Positions 34,842 to 46,903 of a DNA stretch of 64,000 nt are shown here, one piece after another. The first letter of the stretch is position 1, and each line of letters starts with the position of its first letter. This stretch comes from Ottelia alismoides (Eukaryota; Streptophyta; Magnoliopsida; Alismatales; Hydrocharitaceae). The DNA is taken from contig JAZKJV010007251.1 of NCBI GenBank assembly GCA_037367405.1, forward strand, positions 1 to 64,000. Reading direction: 5' to 3'. Below the pieces are notes generated by a model. That model worked only from the letters and a program-made list of their open reading frames with translations. It was not told the origin of the DNA and searched no databases. The position numbers were made by a program, and so were the translations under genes.

Positions 34842-36720
34842 CACTTATGCAATGAGTGCAGAAAATAAAAATAAAGAAAAAAAAGAAATAACTTGGAATA
34901 ATTGTCAACTTTTAAACTTATCTTACTAAATTCAAAGTTTGGTGCCCAGAGAAGGCCTTTGGATTAATGGTGTGCTCTGAACCACATGGAAGTCAGGAAG
35001 TGTGACATAACAACCCTTGGGTTCCATACTCCAATCATCCAGTCCAATTCGCAACCATGTCAGAACCATCCTCTCAATCACATACTCTTGCTATCTTGAA
35101 GTGATAGAACCATGTTTGTGAAATTGTTGGGCTCTCCCCAGACAAAACCATTAAACCATTAAGGCGTATGCTCTTCTGGTAACTCGTCTTCATGGAGACA
35201 GATATTCCGTTCTAAGGTCAGGTGCTCTGGGTCTTTACATCCTATTGGGGAAGAAGTTAGAAGAATGGGAAGAGAAGCAAGAATGGACCAGTGTAGTCTT
35301 CATTCCCTTGTAAAGTCAATAAGTGTAACCGATTCTTCAACAAGATGCAAGCTTTTTCTGTAGCTCAGAATTGTTTGGATTTTTTCGTATAGGCTTCATT
35401 AGATATTTCTTTGACTTTGTATAGATTTTGCATTCTTGCTTGTGCCCCAGTGTATATAACATATTTTGTTCCTCCCATTTTTTGGGTCTTGGAAATAGTT
35501 ACGCCAATAGACTATCCCTCATCCGATGCATTGTATCAATCTGTTTCTAGTCTTTAGATATAATTGTTACCAAAAGAAGTTGGTTAGAGTACTGGTCTTG
35601 GCAATCCCCAATAATGGTTCCTGAGTCACCCTTAACGAAGCAGCCTTGCATCGTCCCGACTTCGACTCTGAGATTTTTCAACAGTCCATCTGAGTTGAGC
35701 TAAGTGTCAGGTGTAAGGTTTCCTATCAAGTCATTGTCTCAAGAGTCTTATAGATGATATGAAGGGTTCTATTTAAGCTTGTAGAATTGACTCATGAACA
35801 TAGTCTTATGGAACCTAAAGAATTAAGTCAAGGTGACATGAAATATCTCCACTTCCAGTCCTCAATGGGTTCCTCTGAAATTAAGTGTATTTAGGTCTAT
35901 TCCAAGCTCCAATCTTCGGAATTTATTCGGACTAGTTCAATTTTCTATGTTATTCGAAAAATGCAAATGCTATGCACAATGCAAAAAAAATATTTTTATG
36001 ATGCATTTTCCTGATTTTGAACTTTTTATCTATTTTTGAAAAGGTTTTGCAAATTTTATGCAATTTTTGAAAAGGTTTTTGGTAATTTGTTTGGTTTTTT
36101 TTATTTTGAAAAATTTTAGGGATTTTTCGAAAAATAAAAGTTTTTTTGGAAAAAGGGGTAGTATGTGCAACTATTTACATGGGCGTACATACTTTTATTT
36201 ACAGGGGTCGGTTTGTAAAAAATCTTTGTTTGTTCGTATTATGTACATAGTTCTCAAAATAATTTGAAAAGACTTTTGTAGACATTTTGAAAACTTTATT
36301 TTGCAAACTAACTTAACAGGTAATTTTTACATGCATTTTAGAAAATTTTAAAACCACTTTAAAAAGATTTTTCAAATAATATGTATAGATTTTTCAAACT
36401 ATTTTTGCAACCATTATCCAAACAATTGCAAATAGAATTTCAAACATTTTATTTCACACAAAGAAAAAGAATTTTTACAAACAAAAATTTTTACAATGGT
36501 TGAAAACATTTTACAAAATATTTTCCAAATAGATTTCAAAAGAATTTTCCAAACCATTTTCCAAACATTTTGCAAACCATTTTTACCCAATTTATTTATC
36601 GGTCTATACAAAGAATTTTAATGAATTTTATACAATTATGTTACTTACACATAATTAATTGTATTTTAGCAATACTTATTGAAAATAATAAAGTACGAGT
36701 TACTAACGTATATACAAAAT
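34842..36720 (-). other. 3' noncoding region of copy C, with minisatellite
   Basis: The first 1.2 kb resembles 942-2,040 of copy A. From about 36,280 to 36,600 the sequence is a degenerate short repeat built from CAAACATTTT(A/G)CAAA-like units. No reading frame of note is present. Confidence 0.65.
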
Positions 36721-36724
36721 ATAT

Positions 36725-37115
36725 ACGACCCTCCTCTATTTAGATTGAGCTATGTTCTCATAGATTAAAGAGAAAAGAGAAGACATGACACGTATTAATT
36801 ATACAAAATCCTATACTACAATGACTAAAGAATAATGAACGAGAGAATGAGAAGTCGACCACCCCCCAATACTTAGGATTAAATAATCCTAAGTATACCT
36901 GACTGTACACAAGGTAGGGAGGGTCGAGGGTTGTAATGGACAACTCAACGATTCACCATGTCTCCCCCTAACTTCGGGCATGGTATCTCTAAGTATAGAC
37001 AACAAATATCACCAGGAGAGAAGACAGGTGAGGGGATCAAAGAATGAACATAGGAGGTCGCTCATCCCCCCTATACGTAGGATGAGGCTTATCCTAAGTA
37101 TGGAAGTGCTATGTA
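36725..37115 (-). repeat. Array of polypurine-like palindromes, copy C
   Basis: Units are near 36,728, 36,862, 36,963 and 37,065. The second has perfect 12-base arms ATACTTAGGATT / AATCCTAAGTAT. The C-rich side is on the plus strand (CCCCCC before ATACTTAGG), so on the sense strand each unit ends in a G-run. Confidence 0.82.
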
Positions 37116-37249
37116 AGGAAAACAAAGCAGAAAATAGAAAATACAACTAAAAATTAGAAAAGAAGAAAAGAGGAAAATTAGAGGAAGAGTTTTGAGGAAC
37201 ATTATCTAAAATGTTTTGATGCTGCTGAGGTCGTGGAGGCTTCATCGTT

Positions 37250-38400
37250 GCATACCATTTGAACTAAATTGACAATGGCCAAGAAAGTGTTATGCTCAAG
37301 GTACAACTTCAGTAACTGATCGCTGACGAGGAATGGTTATGTGTTAGCTGACAATTCTGATATCACGATACTTCCGTTATGACGCACTTCTTGCACTCTG
37401 AATGGCCCTGTCCATTTATCCTTTAATTTGCCCAGGAATATCTTCAGCTTTATGTCAAATAGACACACTTTCCGTCAAGTCTTGAAGGTCTTTCATTTGA
37501 TGTGCCGGTCATGCCAATGTTTAACCTTCTTCTTGTACATCAAGGTGTTATCATACATATAGTCTCGGAATTCCAAGAGCTTGTTCAGATCCTTTTTTCT
37601 TTTCTGACCACCTTTTCATGACTTCAAGTTGTGGATATTTATTGCCCATAATGATTTGTGGATTAGTTCCACAGGCAGATGGCATGAATTTCCATATACA
37701 AGATGATAGGGCAACATGCCCAAGAGAGACTTGTAAGCGGTTATGTATGCCCAAAGGACGGTATCCAAGAGATGGGACCAATTCTTACTGTCCAGCTTCA
37801 CATGATACTACAAGATCATCGTAATTTCTCTGTTTGATAATTCATCCATGCCATTAGTCTGGGGATGATAAGGAGATGCAACTCAATGCTCGATGTCGTA
37901 CTCCTTCATTAATTTTCTGACCTCTCTATTAGTGAAGTTACTAACCCCATCTTATATAAGAATCTTCAGAATCCTTAACCCGGAGATGATGTTCACTCTC
38001 AGAAATCGGCACATCTGTGTCTATCAACAACTTCAACCCAGCTATTGACGTAGTCAATAACAAGGAGGATGTGCTAAAATCCTTGACTATTGGGAAGGGA
38101 TCCCCTGAAATCAATGCCCCATGCATCGAACACATCTGAAGTCTGAATACATTTCAGGGGCATTGAGTCCTTTACGGTAAGGGTGCCTCCTAATCTCTGA
38201 TAGTCAATATAGTGCTTCACAAAAGTTGTAGAATCCTTAAATAGTGTCCCCCACTAGAGGCCACACTACAGTACCTTCGCTGCCATTCTATATCCAGTGT
38301 GGTGTCCACCAGATTCGAGCGAATGACAATGCTCAAGGACACTATGATGCTCCTCTTGAGGGATGCACCGTCGCCAAATGCAATCTGCTCATTCCCTGAA
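37250..38400 (-). pseudogene. Integrase, copy C (broken)
   Basis: Recognisable pieces on the minus strand are FDAWGIDF near 38,115 (first Asp) and ILI-stop-DGVSNFTNRE near 37,945, where a stop falls just before the second Asp. NGMDELSNREIT near 37,840 retains the Glu, and LLDTVLWAYITAYKSLLGM with LPVELIHKSLWAI lie in 37,616-37,801. The zinc-finger side extends to about 38,350 and the C-terminal part to about 37,250. Multiple frameshifts and stops are present. Confidence 0.82.
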
Positions 38401-38559
38401 GAGGATTGGGTCTCCCCCTTGGTAAAATGGAATATTGTACAAGAATTTGTCCTTCATGATTTTCGTCAAACCTTGTTGGACTACACCGAAAATGAGGTAA
38501 TTCACGATATCGACATACAAAGGGAGTGAATCCACGGCCAGAATCAACTCGTCAAGAAA

Positions 38560-38995
38560 GGTGCATGTGATGGGTGCACTACTTAGTGGAGGCTCTTGTT
38601 GTTCAATTCTAGAGAGGTGATCTGCTTACCACATGCTAAACCCCAGGCTTGTCTTTGATCTCTAAATCGAACTCCTAGAAGAGAAGGATCCACTTGACCA
38701 GTCTAGGCTTGGCATCCTTCTTGTCTGTAAGTATCGGATAGAAGAGTGGTCATTATAGATGGTGGCTTTAGATCCTAGCAGATAGGATCTAAAATTCTCG
38801 AGGGTGAATACCACAACAATCAATTCTTTATCTATGATACTGTAATTTCTTTGAGCTTCATCTAGCCTTTTGCTTCCATAGTGAATGGCATAGGGTGCCT
38901 TGTCCTTCCTTTTTCCCAGAATAGCCCCACCTACAAAATCCGACGCATCCATCATGATCTAAAAGGGTAGAGCCAAATTAGGGCTATAGGACTGG
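38560..38995 (-). pseudogene. RNase H, copy C (broken)
   Basis: The minus strand reads MDASDFVGGAILGKRKDKA (first Asp), YSIIDKELIVVVFTLENFRSY (Glu) and TIYNDHSSIRYL (Asp). A frameshift follows near 38,710. Only small traces of the last part remain, near 38,630. It lies between RT and integrase, as in copy A. Confidence 0.82.
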
Positions 38996-39052
38996 AGCTT
39001 GGATGATTAGCTCCTTCAATTGATTGAACGGAAGGAGAACCTGCTGATCAAC

Positions 39053-39940
39053 CTAAAACTCGGTCTCCTTGCACAGCAATTCGATTAGAGGTCGGGCGAT
39101 GCGACTGAAATTTTTGATGACTCTTCTGTAGAAACCCACATGCCCTAGGAATGACATCACATTTCTGAGATTGTGAGGTGTCTCAAGCTTGCTGATAACA
39201 TCCACCTTTGTCGAATCGACTTGCATGCCATGCTTGGAAAATACATGACCTAGTACGATTCCTTCTATGACCATGAAGTGGCTCTTTTACTAGGATAGCA
39301 CAAGAATGACTTCACGACATTTCTAAAGTACTCTGTCTTGGTGCTCAAGACAAGCATCGAAACTGTCACCACAGATAGAGAAGTTATCCATGAACACCTC
39401 ATGAGAACTGCCAACCATCTCGGTAAAAACTGTAAGCATACATCTCAAGAATGTGGCAGGTGCCTTGCACAGAGCAAAAGGCATTCTCCTGAAAGAGTAG
39501 GTGTTGAACGGGCAAGTGAAGGTAGTGTTCTCATGGTCCTCTGGGGCGATTGCCTTTGGGTTGTACCCGGAGTACCCATCTAGAAAGCAGATGAACTACT
39601 TGCCAGCTAATCTCTCCAAAACTTCATCGATGAATGGCAAGGAGAAGTGGTCCTTCTTTGTTGTTGCATTGAGGTGGCGGTAGTCAACACATACCCGCCA
39701 GGATGTCGGTACCTGAGTAGAAATCTCCTCTCCTCTATAGTTTGTAACCACAATGAGCCATGATTTCTTAGGAACTACATAAAGAAGGCTCACCCATTTT
39801 GAATCAGAGATTGGATAAATGAAGCCTATATCACCCCCATTTCGTGATTTCTTTCTTGACTACATATCGTAAATTTCGGTTCAGTCTTCTTCAAAACTCT
39901 CGAGATGGTTTGATCCATGTTGATATGATGTGAACACAGG
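39053..39940 (-). pseudogene. Reverse transcriptase, copy C (broken, FMDD changed to FMDN)
   Basis: The N-terminal part (39,596-39,793) shows VVPKKSW, CVDYRHLNATTKKDHFS and LPFIDEVLERLAGK. The catalytic box at 39,383-39,394 reads FMDN, so the second Asp is Asn. The C-terminal part (39,053-39,274) has GIVLGHVFSKHGMQVD, FLGHVGFYRRVIKNFS and PLIELLCKE. The pieces lie in different frames. The wording is the same family as copy A. Confidence 0.88.
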
Positions 39941-40059
39941 GCCGGATTTATCCCACAAAGGTCTAAAACATGCCAACCAAGTGCCTTGCGATTTTTCTCT
40001 AAAGCCTCGAGAAGACAAGATTCTCGATCTGGGGTCAGTCTGTTGTTGATGACGAACAG

Positions 40060-40483
40060 TTACATATTCTTTGCACCTGTAAGGAAGACATACTTGAGGA
40101 CAATCAAAAGTGGCTTTAATTTTGATTCTGATCTGGCCTGCTTCTCGATCACTTCAGAAACTGTGCTAGTAGATGGATGATCTGCCATGACTTTGGAGGT
40201 GCTGCTCACCTCAATGGCTTGTTGTTCAACTAATGATGTGCTGAACAGATCTGTAATGAAATCATCATGTTCAGACTGGCATGAATCTTCTGAATCAAAT
40301 AGATGCATCATGCAATTGGATTTTGTCTCCCAAGTGATATCGGAGCTTGTGTCGACCGTGCTTTCATGGTACTCTTCAGGAGAGAGGATTTCTAGGGTCA
40401 ATGTGTCATTCAAAGAGAGTTTTGTATCTCTTATTTCTGCAATAAAGTCAAAATCTGCTTCAGGTAGTGATGCATGATTTTCA
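40060..40483 (-). pseudogene. Acidic linker between protease and RT, copy C
   Basis: About 140 codons rich in D, E and S end in LKPLLIVLKYVFLTGAKN, the same closing motif as in copies A and D. This is a polyprotein spacer with no enzyme motif. Confidence 0.65.
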
Positions 40484-41116
40484 TCAAATATGACTTGTCT
40501 CACTGACCGTGTCTATTGCAACTTTGTCGCTACTTGAGTAGAACATGATCTTCCCTGACCCATCGTCAACAATTGCCTCTTTGATGTGCAGGAATGATCG
40601 ACCAAGAATAATTGGGTTCATGAGTAAGGGTGCAGCAAAGTCCATATCAAGAACTACAAAATCAACAAGAAACTGCATGTCCTGCACTATTACGACAACA
40701 TCTTCGAACATGCCTCAGAGTTGCTTGATAAATCGATCAGCGAACTGAAGGATCTTGCATGTCTGCTTGAGTTGACCCATCCCAAATTCTTGAAGCAGTG
40801 ATGAAGGCATGATGTTAATGGAAGAGCCGCTGTCATATAGCATTTGCTCGAAGACTTTGCCAAAGATCCTACATCTGATGAAAGGTGCTCCTTTGTCATG
40901 TTTCTTCTATGGGAGATTGTTGATGGCTACAACTGTAGCCATGGTACGAGCATGCTCCCAAACTTGATAGAGTTTGTTGTTGCAGTTCGACTGACACTTG
41001 TTCGTGCATACTTCCTTCAATCCATTCTTCACAGCGGGCATGTATTCCATGGCTTGCATCAAAGGAAAATCAACAATCAAATTTTTTAGGATATCCAAAA
41101 GAACTGGATCAAGCAA
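40484..41116 (-). pseudogene. Protease, copy C (catalytic DSG kept)
   Basis: Upstream (41,116-40,907) reads LLDILKNLIVDFPLMQAMEYM, the conserved stretch before protease. The catalytic site at 40,826-40,834 reads D-S-G, in a frame giving MLYDSGSSINIMPSSLL. The C-terminal part (40,711-40,484) has VDFVVLDMDF and IILGRSFLHIKEAIVDDGSG. A stop and frame changes separate the pieces. This is the only one of the four copies with an intact protease triad. Confidence 0.82.
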
Positions 41117-41488
41117 TGCACTTTTTCTTTTTGCAATTTTTTAAATTTTTCTATTGCATCAGGAAAAGGAATATTTACAGAATTGAAATCATAAGCATTG
41201 TTCTTAGTTACAACATAATTCTTGTCCACAATATTCTATACACTTGGACTACAAAAGGTGTATAGTTTGGAAATAGCATTTGTTATTGCTAATGGACATG
41301 AAAAACTGAGGTCTCTGCTCCATCGGCTTACTCTAGATCAGTTGTTGAGACTTACTACTCCATTGTTGGTATGGCTTCACTTCGACGATGATCATCGTTT
41401 TGGTCTTTTTGATTTTTTTTATTTTTTGTTCTTTTTACTGATGGAGAGGGTTGTGACTGACAAATGATTTGGCTCATCCTTCTTCTTC
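41117..41488 (-). other. Decayed gag-protease spacer, copy C
   Basis: No motif can be read. A lysine-rich minus-strand stretch near 41,410-41,500 (KKKDEP, KKNKK) fits the basic end of gag. Nothing else is recognisable. Confidence 0.4.
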
Positions 41489-43603
41489 TTACTGACCCGG
41501 ACCTTTAGCTGGCATGACGAATGCAGAAGATGATGATTTACCTGATGAAGTTTTATTCTTCCCCTTGATTGTGGCAGACAAAGGCAAGGTCCTACCACTT
41601 TTGATACTAACAACATCAGATAAAGCAAAATCACAATCATCTAACTCTACCGTCACTGACAAGACATCACATTCTACCTGCTCTTTTATCTTAAAATTAT
41701 TGGGGTTAGCTTCGACCTGGGCTAGGATTGGAGTTTCGGTGGCTGCCAGGTCGTCTAGCTTCCTTATCATCTCTTTGAAACCCTTCACTAGTTGGGCCTA
41801 GGAATCGAGGCTCGGGTTCACGAGAACCACCTCGGAAGGTTCAACGTGCTGACTACGTTGTGGTTGTTGGTGGGGAGGCTAAGGCTGGCATTGCTCATGT
41901 TGTTTCCGAGGAGGAGGAACCTGATACTGTTGGTGTGGAGGAGGATACTGCTGCTATGGTGCAGCCGTGTATTGATGGTAAGACTGATGTTGGTGAAACA
42001 ACGGTTGCGAGTGTTGCAGTTACTATCTCTAACTATTGTGGTATAGTGGAGACTTGTGATACTTATACCGAGGCTGAGGATGAGAGGACCATGCAAAGAG
42101 ACCACCCTGAGGTTGATGGTACAGCCGGTTGGCTGGTGGCTGGCCACGTGGTTGTCTCACAGAATGAGCCAGTTATGCATCATTGCTCTAGACACCATTA
42201 AATTCATGAATCAGGGGTGGTGGTGAGAATGCTTGATAAGAAGATGGTAAGTAGTATGGCTGGTAGACCTCCATCTATTGCTGCGGCGGGGCCAGCTTGG
42301 GTGCCTGCACATAGCATACATGCTGGATCACCAGCTATTGTGCATTGGGTCGAGGCATTTGTGGAGGTGCTGGTTAATCTTTCTTCTCGGCAGGAGTCTC
42401 AAACCATGGTGTTGCTGATTGGCATGACCTGATGGTGCTAACTAGTATCTCCAAGTACTTGGTGATTGGTCCAGTTTATCCAAGATTTACATCCTCTGTT
42501 TGATCACAACGAGCTTCTCTAGATCTTGTGATCGCTTCTTGATAATGTCAATCTTAGAGAGATGGCCCCTAATGATGCCGAGGTTGGATCTCTCATCTCT
42601 CTACTCACGGGACTTTACCATGTGGATTGGTTTGTAGAGGACTTGAGGCTGTCTTTGACAAGCACGAGATGAAGAGATGACAGCCTCACCTTTGGTAATT
42701 TCTTTGAAGATCTGGCAGGCTACATCGTCATTCTTGTTGAAGTAGGATCCCCAACTAATCTTTGGCTCTCTACATTCAGACCCTCGAAGAAGTGTTGGAC
42801 CAAGCTGGTCCTTGGTATGTCATGGTGGGGTCACTTCTGCTGCAGGTCAGTAAATCACTCCCAAGCTTCATGAATGGACTAGTGGATAGCCTGAGAGAAG
42901 TTACTGATCCTGGCTCGCACAGGTTGAGCCGACTGAGAGGGTAGAACTTATGAAGGAATACAGATTTAATTTCCTCCCAGGTCATCAGGACCTTCCCAAA
43001 TTGATTGATCCAGTACAAGGCCATGTCCTATAGACTAAAGGGAAATGTAGTCATCTTGACTACACCTAACTGAATGTTTGGTAATGGGTGGTTCTGCATA
43101 TGCGAGAGAACTACTGCATGTGAATGCATGGATCCTCATTGGTATTCCTGTGGAATGAAGGGAGGAGCACAAGAAACCGAGGATTTAGCTCAAAGTGAGT
43201 GTGTAGTAGTGGGATGCGAATCCACTCGGTCATATGGTTGTCTCCAGGATTATATGTCTCCTTCAACATCGGTTTGGTGTTCTCATTCCTTGGATCTTCT
43301 TCTTCCTTTGGATCCTCACAGGGTCTTTCTCCACCTCCTCCTACTGCTGGTATGTTCCTCATGTCATTCAACATATCTTGAAATGCAGTCTGCATGAGGG
43401 GTTGTTCCGTCAGTTACTGTTGGATGGCTTGGATGGAAGCCAACAACTAAGCATTCACCTGATTCTGATTTGGTGCTTGGCCCTGCTCTAGCTAGGGCGG
43501 TTGCTGTCTTTTTCCTTTTCCCAAATGAGCCATCTCTGGGTCTGAGTCTGAAGAGATGAATTCTGGATTTAAATCCAGGACTAGGACTGGCTTCTATCTG
43601 CAT
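41489..43603 (-). pseudogene. gag, copy C (broken)
   Basis: The N-terminus is near 43,603 (MQIEASPSPGFKSRIHLF). The capsid core is at 43,024-42,776 with ALYWINQFGKVLMTWEEIKS and VFLHKFYPLSRLN. A long Q/P/Y-rich tail follows (about 42,450-41,820), and then a segment with MKGFKEMIRKLDDLAAT and PILAQVEANPNNF (41,788-41,700), as in the other copies. Many stops and frame changes are present. Plus-strand open frames in the tail region are the antisense of the repeat-like Q/P codons and are not genes. Confidence 0.8.
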
Positions 43604-43879
43604 TGTAAGAGAATCCCATTCAGACCACTGTGAATTTAAATGCCAGTTGCATTAATGAATATAAGATTGAGGACAATCACATTTATGAATAGAGTAAAAG
43701 ATGTAGACTGAAATCAACCTCTATTCACAATGGGTAAAAGTGGGACAAGAGTGGTCCCCGTTTATTAGGAGATAAGGGAAAGTGGAGAGAAGGCGAGGAG
43801 TCTGGAGATCGGTTCTCAAGGTCCAAATCGGGTTCTCGGGAATCACTTCGAATTATTGAGGATGACGAATCCATGGAAT
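43604..43879 (-). other. Residual leader of copy C
   Basis: Only about 280 bp remain between gag and the LTR, against 1.4 kb in copy A. No tRNA-Asp-type primer-binding site is visible, so the leader is deleted. Confidence 0.5.
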
Positions 43880-45330
43880 CGATGGTTGATCGCTAAGATT
43901 TGAGTTTTTATTTAGTGAATTGTTCACAAATGAAATTGTGGTCATCACAACCCAAAGAAGCGTCAAACTAAAATTTATTTAATTCTCAAGCCAAAAAATA
44001 ACTAAAGAAAATGTAGCAAGAGAAATTTCTATTTAATTTACCTTTATAGCGTACAAGGTCAAACTCAGAGAGGCTACAAAAAACCCAAGGGTTATTAAAC
44101 CAATCAAATAATCATTGAAATAAAGAAGGAGAATTTACAAATACTATGATTGGTTTTTGATATTTTTTATTTTTTAATGCGTTCTAATTTTATAATTTTT
44201 ATTTGGTTTTCTAATTTTTAATTATTTTATTTTATAACTATGATTGGTTTTTTTAATATTTTTAATTTTATAGAACAAAAGAAAGTAAAGATGAATAAGA
44301 GAAATTAGTAAGAAGGAAAGAAAGACAAGTTGTGAGATTTTTTACAAAGTGGTAAAATAAACAAAAAAATGAAATAATTTTTTTGAGTTTCAGACAATTT
44401 TGTAATGTTTTATGATTTTTTTAGAATTTTCCAACATAATTAAGCATTTAAATATATCAAAAATAGGAAATAAAATAGACAGAATGTAAAAGGAAAGTTT
44501 TTGGATTTTTAAAATATCAAATAAAATCAAAAATAGAAGAAATATATACATAATAAAAGAGGAATTTTTATTTTTTAAAAAGGTATTTTATAATTTTTTG
44601 GATTTTTTTTTAATTTTTAAGTTTTTTTATGTGTTTGATTGTTTTATGATTTTTATGGTTTTATGAGGAATAAAAATGCCAAAAGTTACCGAAATTAAAA
44701 TAAATCAAAAGAAGAAACACGAATTTTTTGATTTTTTAGCAAAGATTTTATATTTTTTGATGATTTTTGGATGAAATAGGGAATTTTCATACTGTTTTTG
44801 AATTTTTATAAAAAATAAAAAGGACGAAATTCAAAATAAAAATTAGGTACGAAAGATCTATGTAATCTAAATGAAATAAAATTTTTATAGAATTTTTGAA
44901 TGTGTTTTCATAATTTTTATTTGATTTTTTATATGCAAAATACATGTAGACAAATAAGGGCCCAAATGAAAATATTTAAAGTTTTTAGATTAAATATTAA
45001 CACATATGAAAACTACGGGTGAATATTGCAAAATGTCCAAAAAGGAGCATGCACATGCACGTGAGATATCAAAATACATGGCTCTCTGGATGGCTTTGAT
45101 GCATTATCCTTCTGATCCAACGGACGACGATGAAGTTCATGTGGCCGGATGAGATTCGATCTGTGGACTTTAATCCACGAATCGACTTTGGGGATTTTTT
45201 AACGATTAAGATCAAATCTGGAGCATCATTCTTGATCGTGTGTTGTAGGAGGCAGCTGGATGAACTGGGAAGAAGGGCATATGTAGCGAATTTTGAGCGA
45301 GGAAATCTCGTTCGTGGCTTAAGTCGTGTG
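43880..45330 (-). repeat. 5' LTR of copy C, truncated
   Basis: The left end is placed about 176 bp before AAGGTCAAACTCAGAGA (44,058), by analogy with copy A, where AAGGTCAAACACAAGGA lies at about 10,670. It has the usual AT-rich U5 side and enters the GC-rich middle at 45,000. It then stops at about 45,330, where the 3' noncoding region of copy D begins. More than half of the LTR is missing. Confidence 0.72.
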
Positions 45331-46304
45331 GTTTCCCAGATAATTAAGTTTATGTACTTGAAGAATCTCAACTCCCTTTCCTACAAGGTTCCTCTGGAAT
45401 TAAGTGGATTAAGGTCCGACTAAGCTTCATTCTTCGACTTTATTCCAGACTAGTTTAAGTGTACATATTTTTTAAAAATGCACATGCAAATACAAGAAGT
45501 ATATACAAAACATTTTTTAGAAAAGAAATAAAAGAACACTCTTTTTGAATGAGTTTTGCAACGAACTTTTGCAATTTTTTTATGGATTTTAAACTTTTTT
45601 TATTTTAAGAAAGAAAAGGATTAGTAGCAGAATATATACAAGTATACACTTCAAGGATTATAGAAATAAGATTTTATGTTCAAGTTTTAGAAAAGAATTT
45701 TATATACAACAAATAATTTTATTTACTTGAGGATAAGTGGTTATGATTTTTATACACACATGGATGTTGCAAATATATAAACATCCCATATTTTATATCC
45801 CACATGACAACATAATTTAAAAAAAATATACAAACATTTTACAAAAGATTTTTCAAACATTTTTCAAAATAATTTGCAAAGGTTTTCCAAAAAGTTTTAC
45901 AAATATTTTTGCAAACTATTTTACAAACATGTTACAAACAATTTTATAAACAGGTTTTTGCAAACATTTTGCTTTCAAAAATTTTACAAACATTTTGTAC
46001 CGTGTATTTTAGTTAGTTTTTTGATACATAAAATAATTTTAGCAAACTTTTTACAAACAAAACATTTTTACAGATAATTTTGCAAAGATTTGTACAAAAT
46101 TAATTTTACAAATATTTTTACAAATAGATTTACAAATAATTTTATAATGGGTTTTTACACACATTTTTACAAACAAATTTCTGCAGACATTTTTACAAAA
46201 GATTTTTGCAAATCATTTTACAAAACATTTTTTAAAACATTTTTAAATAAGAATAATAATAACCATATTATTAATAAAAGTACAAGTTATGACTAAAGTA
46301 TATA
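45331..46304 (-). other. 3' noncoding region of copy D, with minisatellite
   Basis: The first part aligns with 35,815-35,900 of copy C (ATAATTAAGT, GGTTCCTCTGGAATTAAGTG). From about 45,820 to 46,250 it is a degenerate tandem of units like TTTTACAAACATTTTGCAAA, about 16-18 bases each. This is longer than the same kind of array in copy C (36,280-36,600) and nearly absent from copy A. Confidence 0.7.
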
Positions 46305-46820
46305 TACAATATATACGACAGACCATATACTTAGCTCGAACTATGTTCTCATAGTGACCCAAGAGCTACAAAGGAAGACATAACTTGTGCTAAGTATAGA
46401 AAAGTGAAAAGAATCTTATATAACAATGACTCAAAGAATCGACACAAAGAAAAGAAGTCGATGATCCCCCATATACTTAGGAGCAAATAATCATAAGTAT
46501 AGAAGATTGTACAAACGGGGAAAACCGAGGGAGAGAATGAACAAACTCAACGACTCAAATCGTCCTCCCCTATATGTAAGGTAAAGATACTTAAGTATAA
46601 AAAAGAATGTCAACAAGTTGAAGGACAAGCGAGACATCATAGGAAATACAAGAAAAATAAAAACACAAAAGAGACGGTATGAACAACATCAATCCCTCTA
46701 TACTTAGGGTAAAGTATCCCTAAGTATAGGCAACAACAAGAGTGATGAAACAGAATGAAAATGGAACAACTCAAATCATTCACCCCCTATACTTAGAATA
46801 GAGTACATCCTAAGTATAGC
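46305..46820 (-). repeat. Array of polypurine-like palindromes, copy D
   Basis: Five units are near 46,323, 46,467, 46,563, 46,690 and 46,786. The fourth has perfect arms CTATACTTAGGG / CCCTAAGTATAG. C-runs are on the plus strand, in the same orientation as copies A and C. The first unit includes CTATGTTCTCATAG. Confidence 0.82.
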
Positions 46821-46903
46821 ATATACACACGGAAAAGAAGTCAATGATAAAAACGGAAGAAGGAATACAATGAAATGATATACATATATAAGAGAAAATC
46901 ATC

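Larger units (their letters stand above)
34322..45330 (-). mobile_element. Athila-type retrotransposon, copy C
   Basis: On the minus strand the order is truncated 5' LTR (45,330-43,880), gag, protease, linker, RT, RNase H, integrase, hairpin array, conserved 3' noncoding DNA, polypurine tract and a 480-bp 3' LTR tail. The leader and primer-binding site are missing between gag and the 5' LTR. It is more decayed than copy A, with stops and frameshifts in every domain. Its left LTR is cut by the copia fragment and its right LTR is fused into copy D. Confidence 0.88.

Noticed and set aside
41792..42432. Plus-strand open frames of 71-113 codons in copy C, and 60,198-60,587 in copy D
   Set aside because: They are the antisense of the low-complexity Q/P/Y gag tail. 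The minus strand gives the conserved gag reading.
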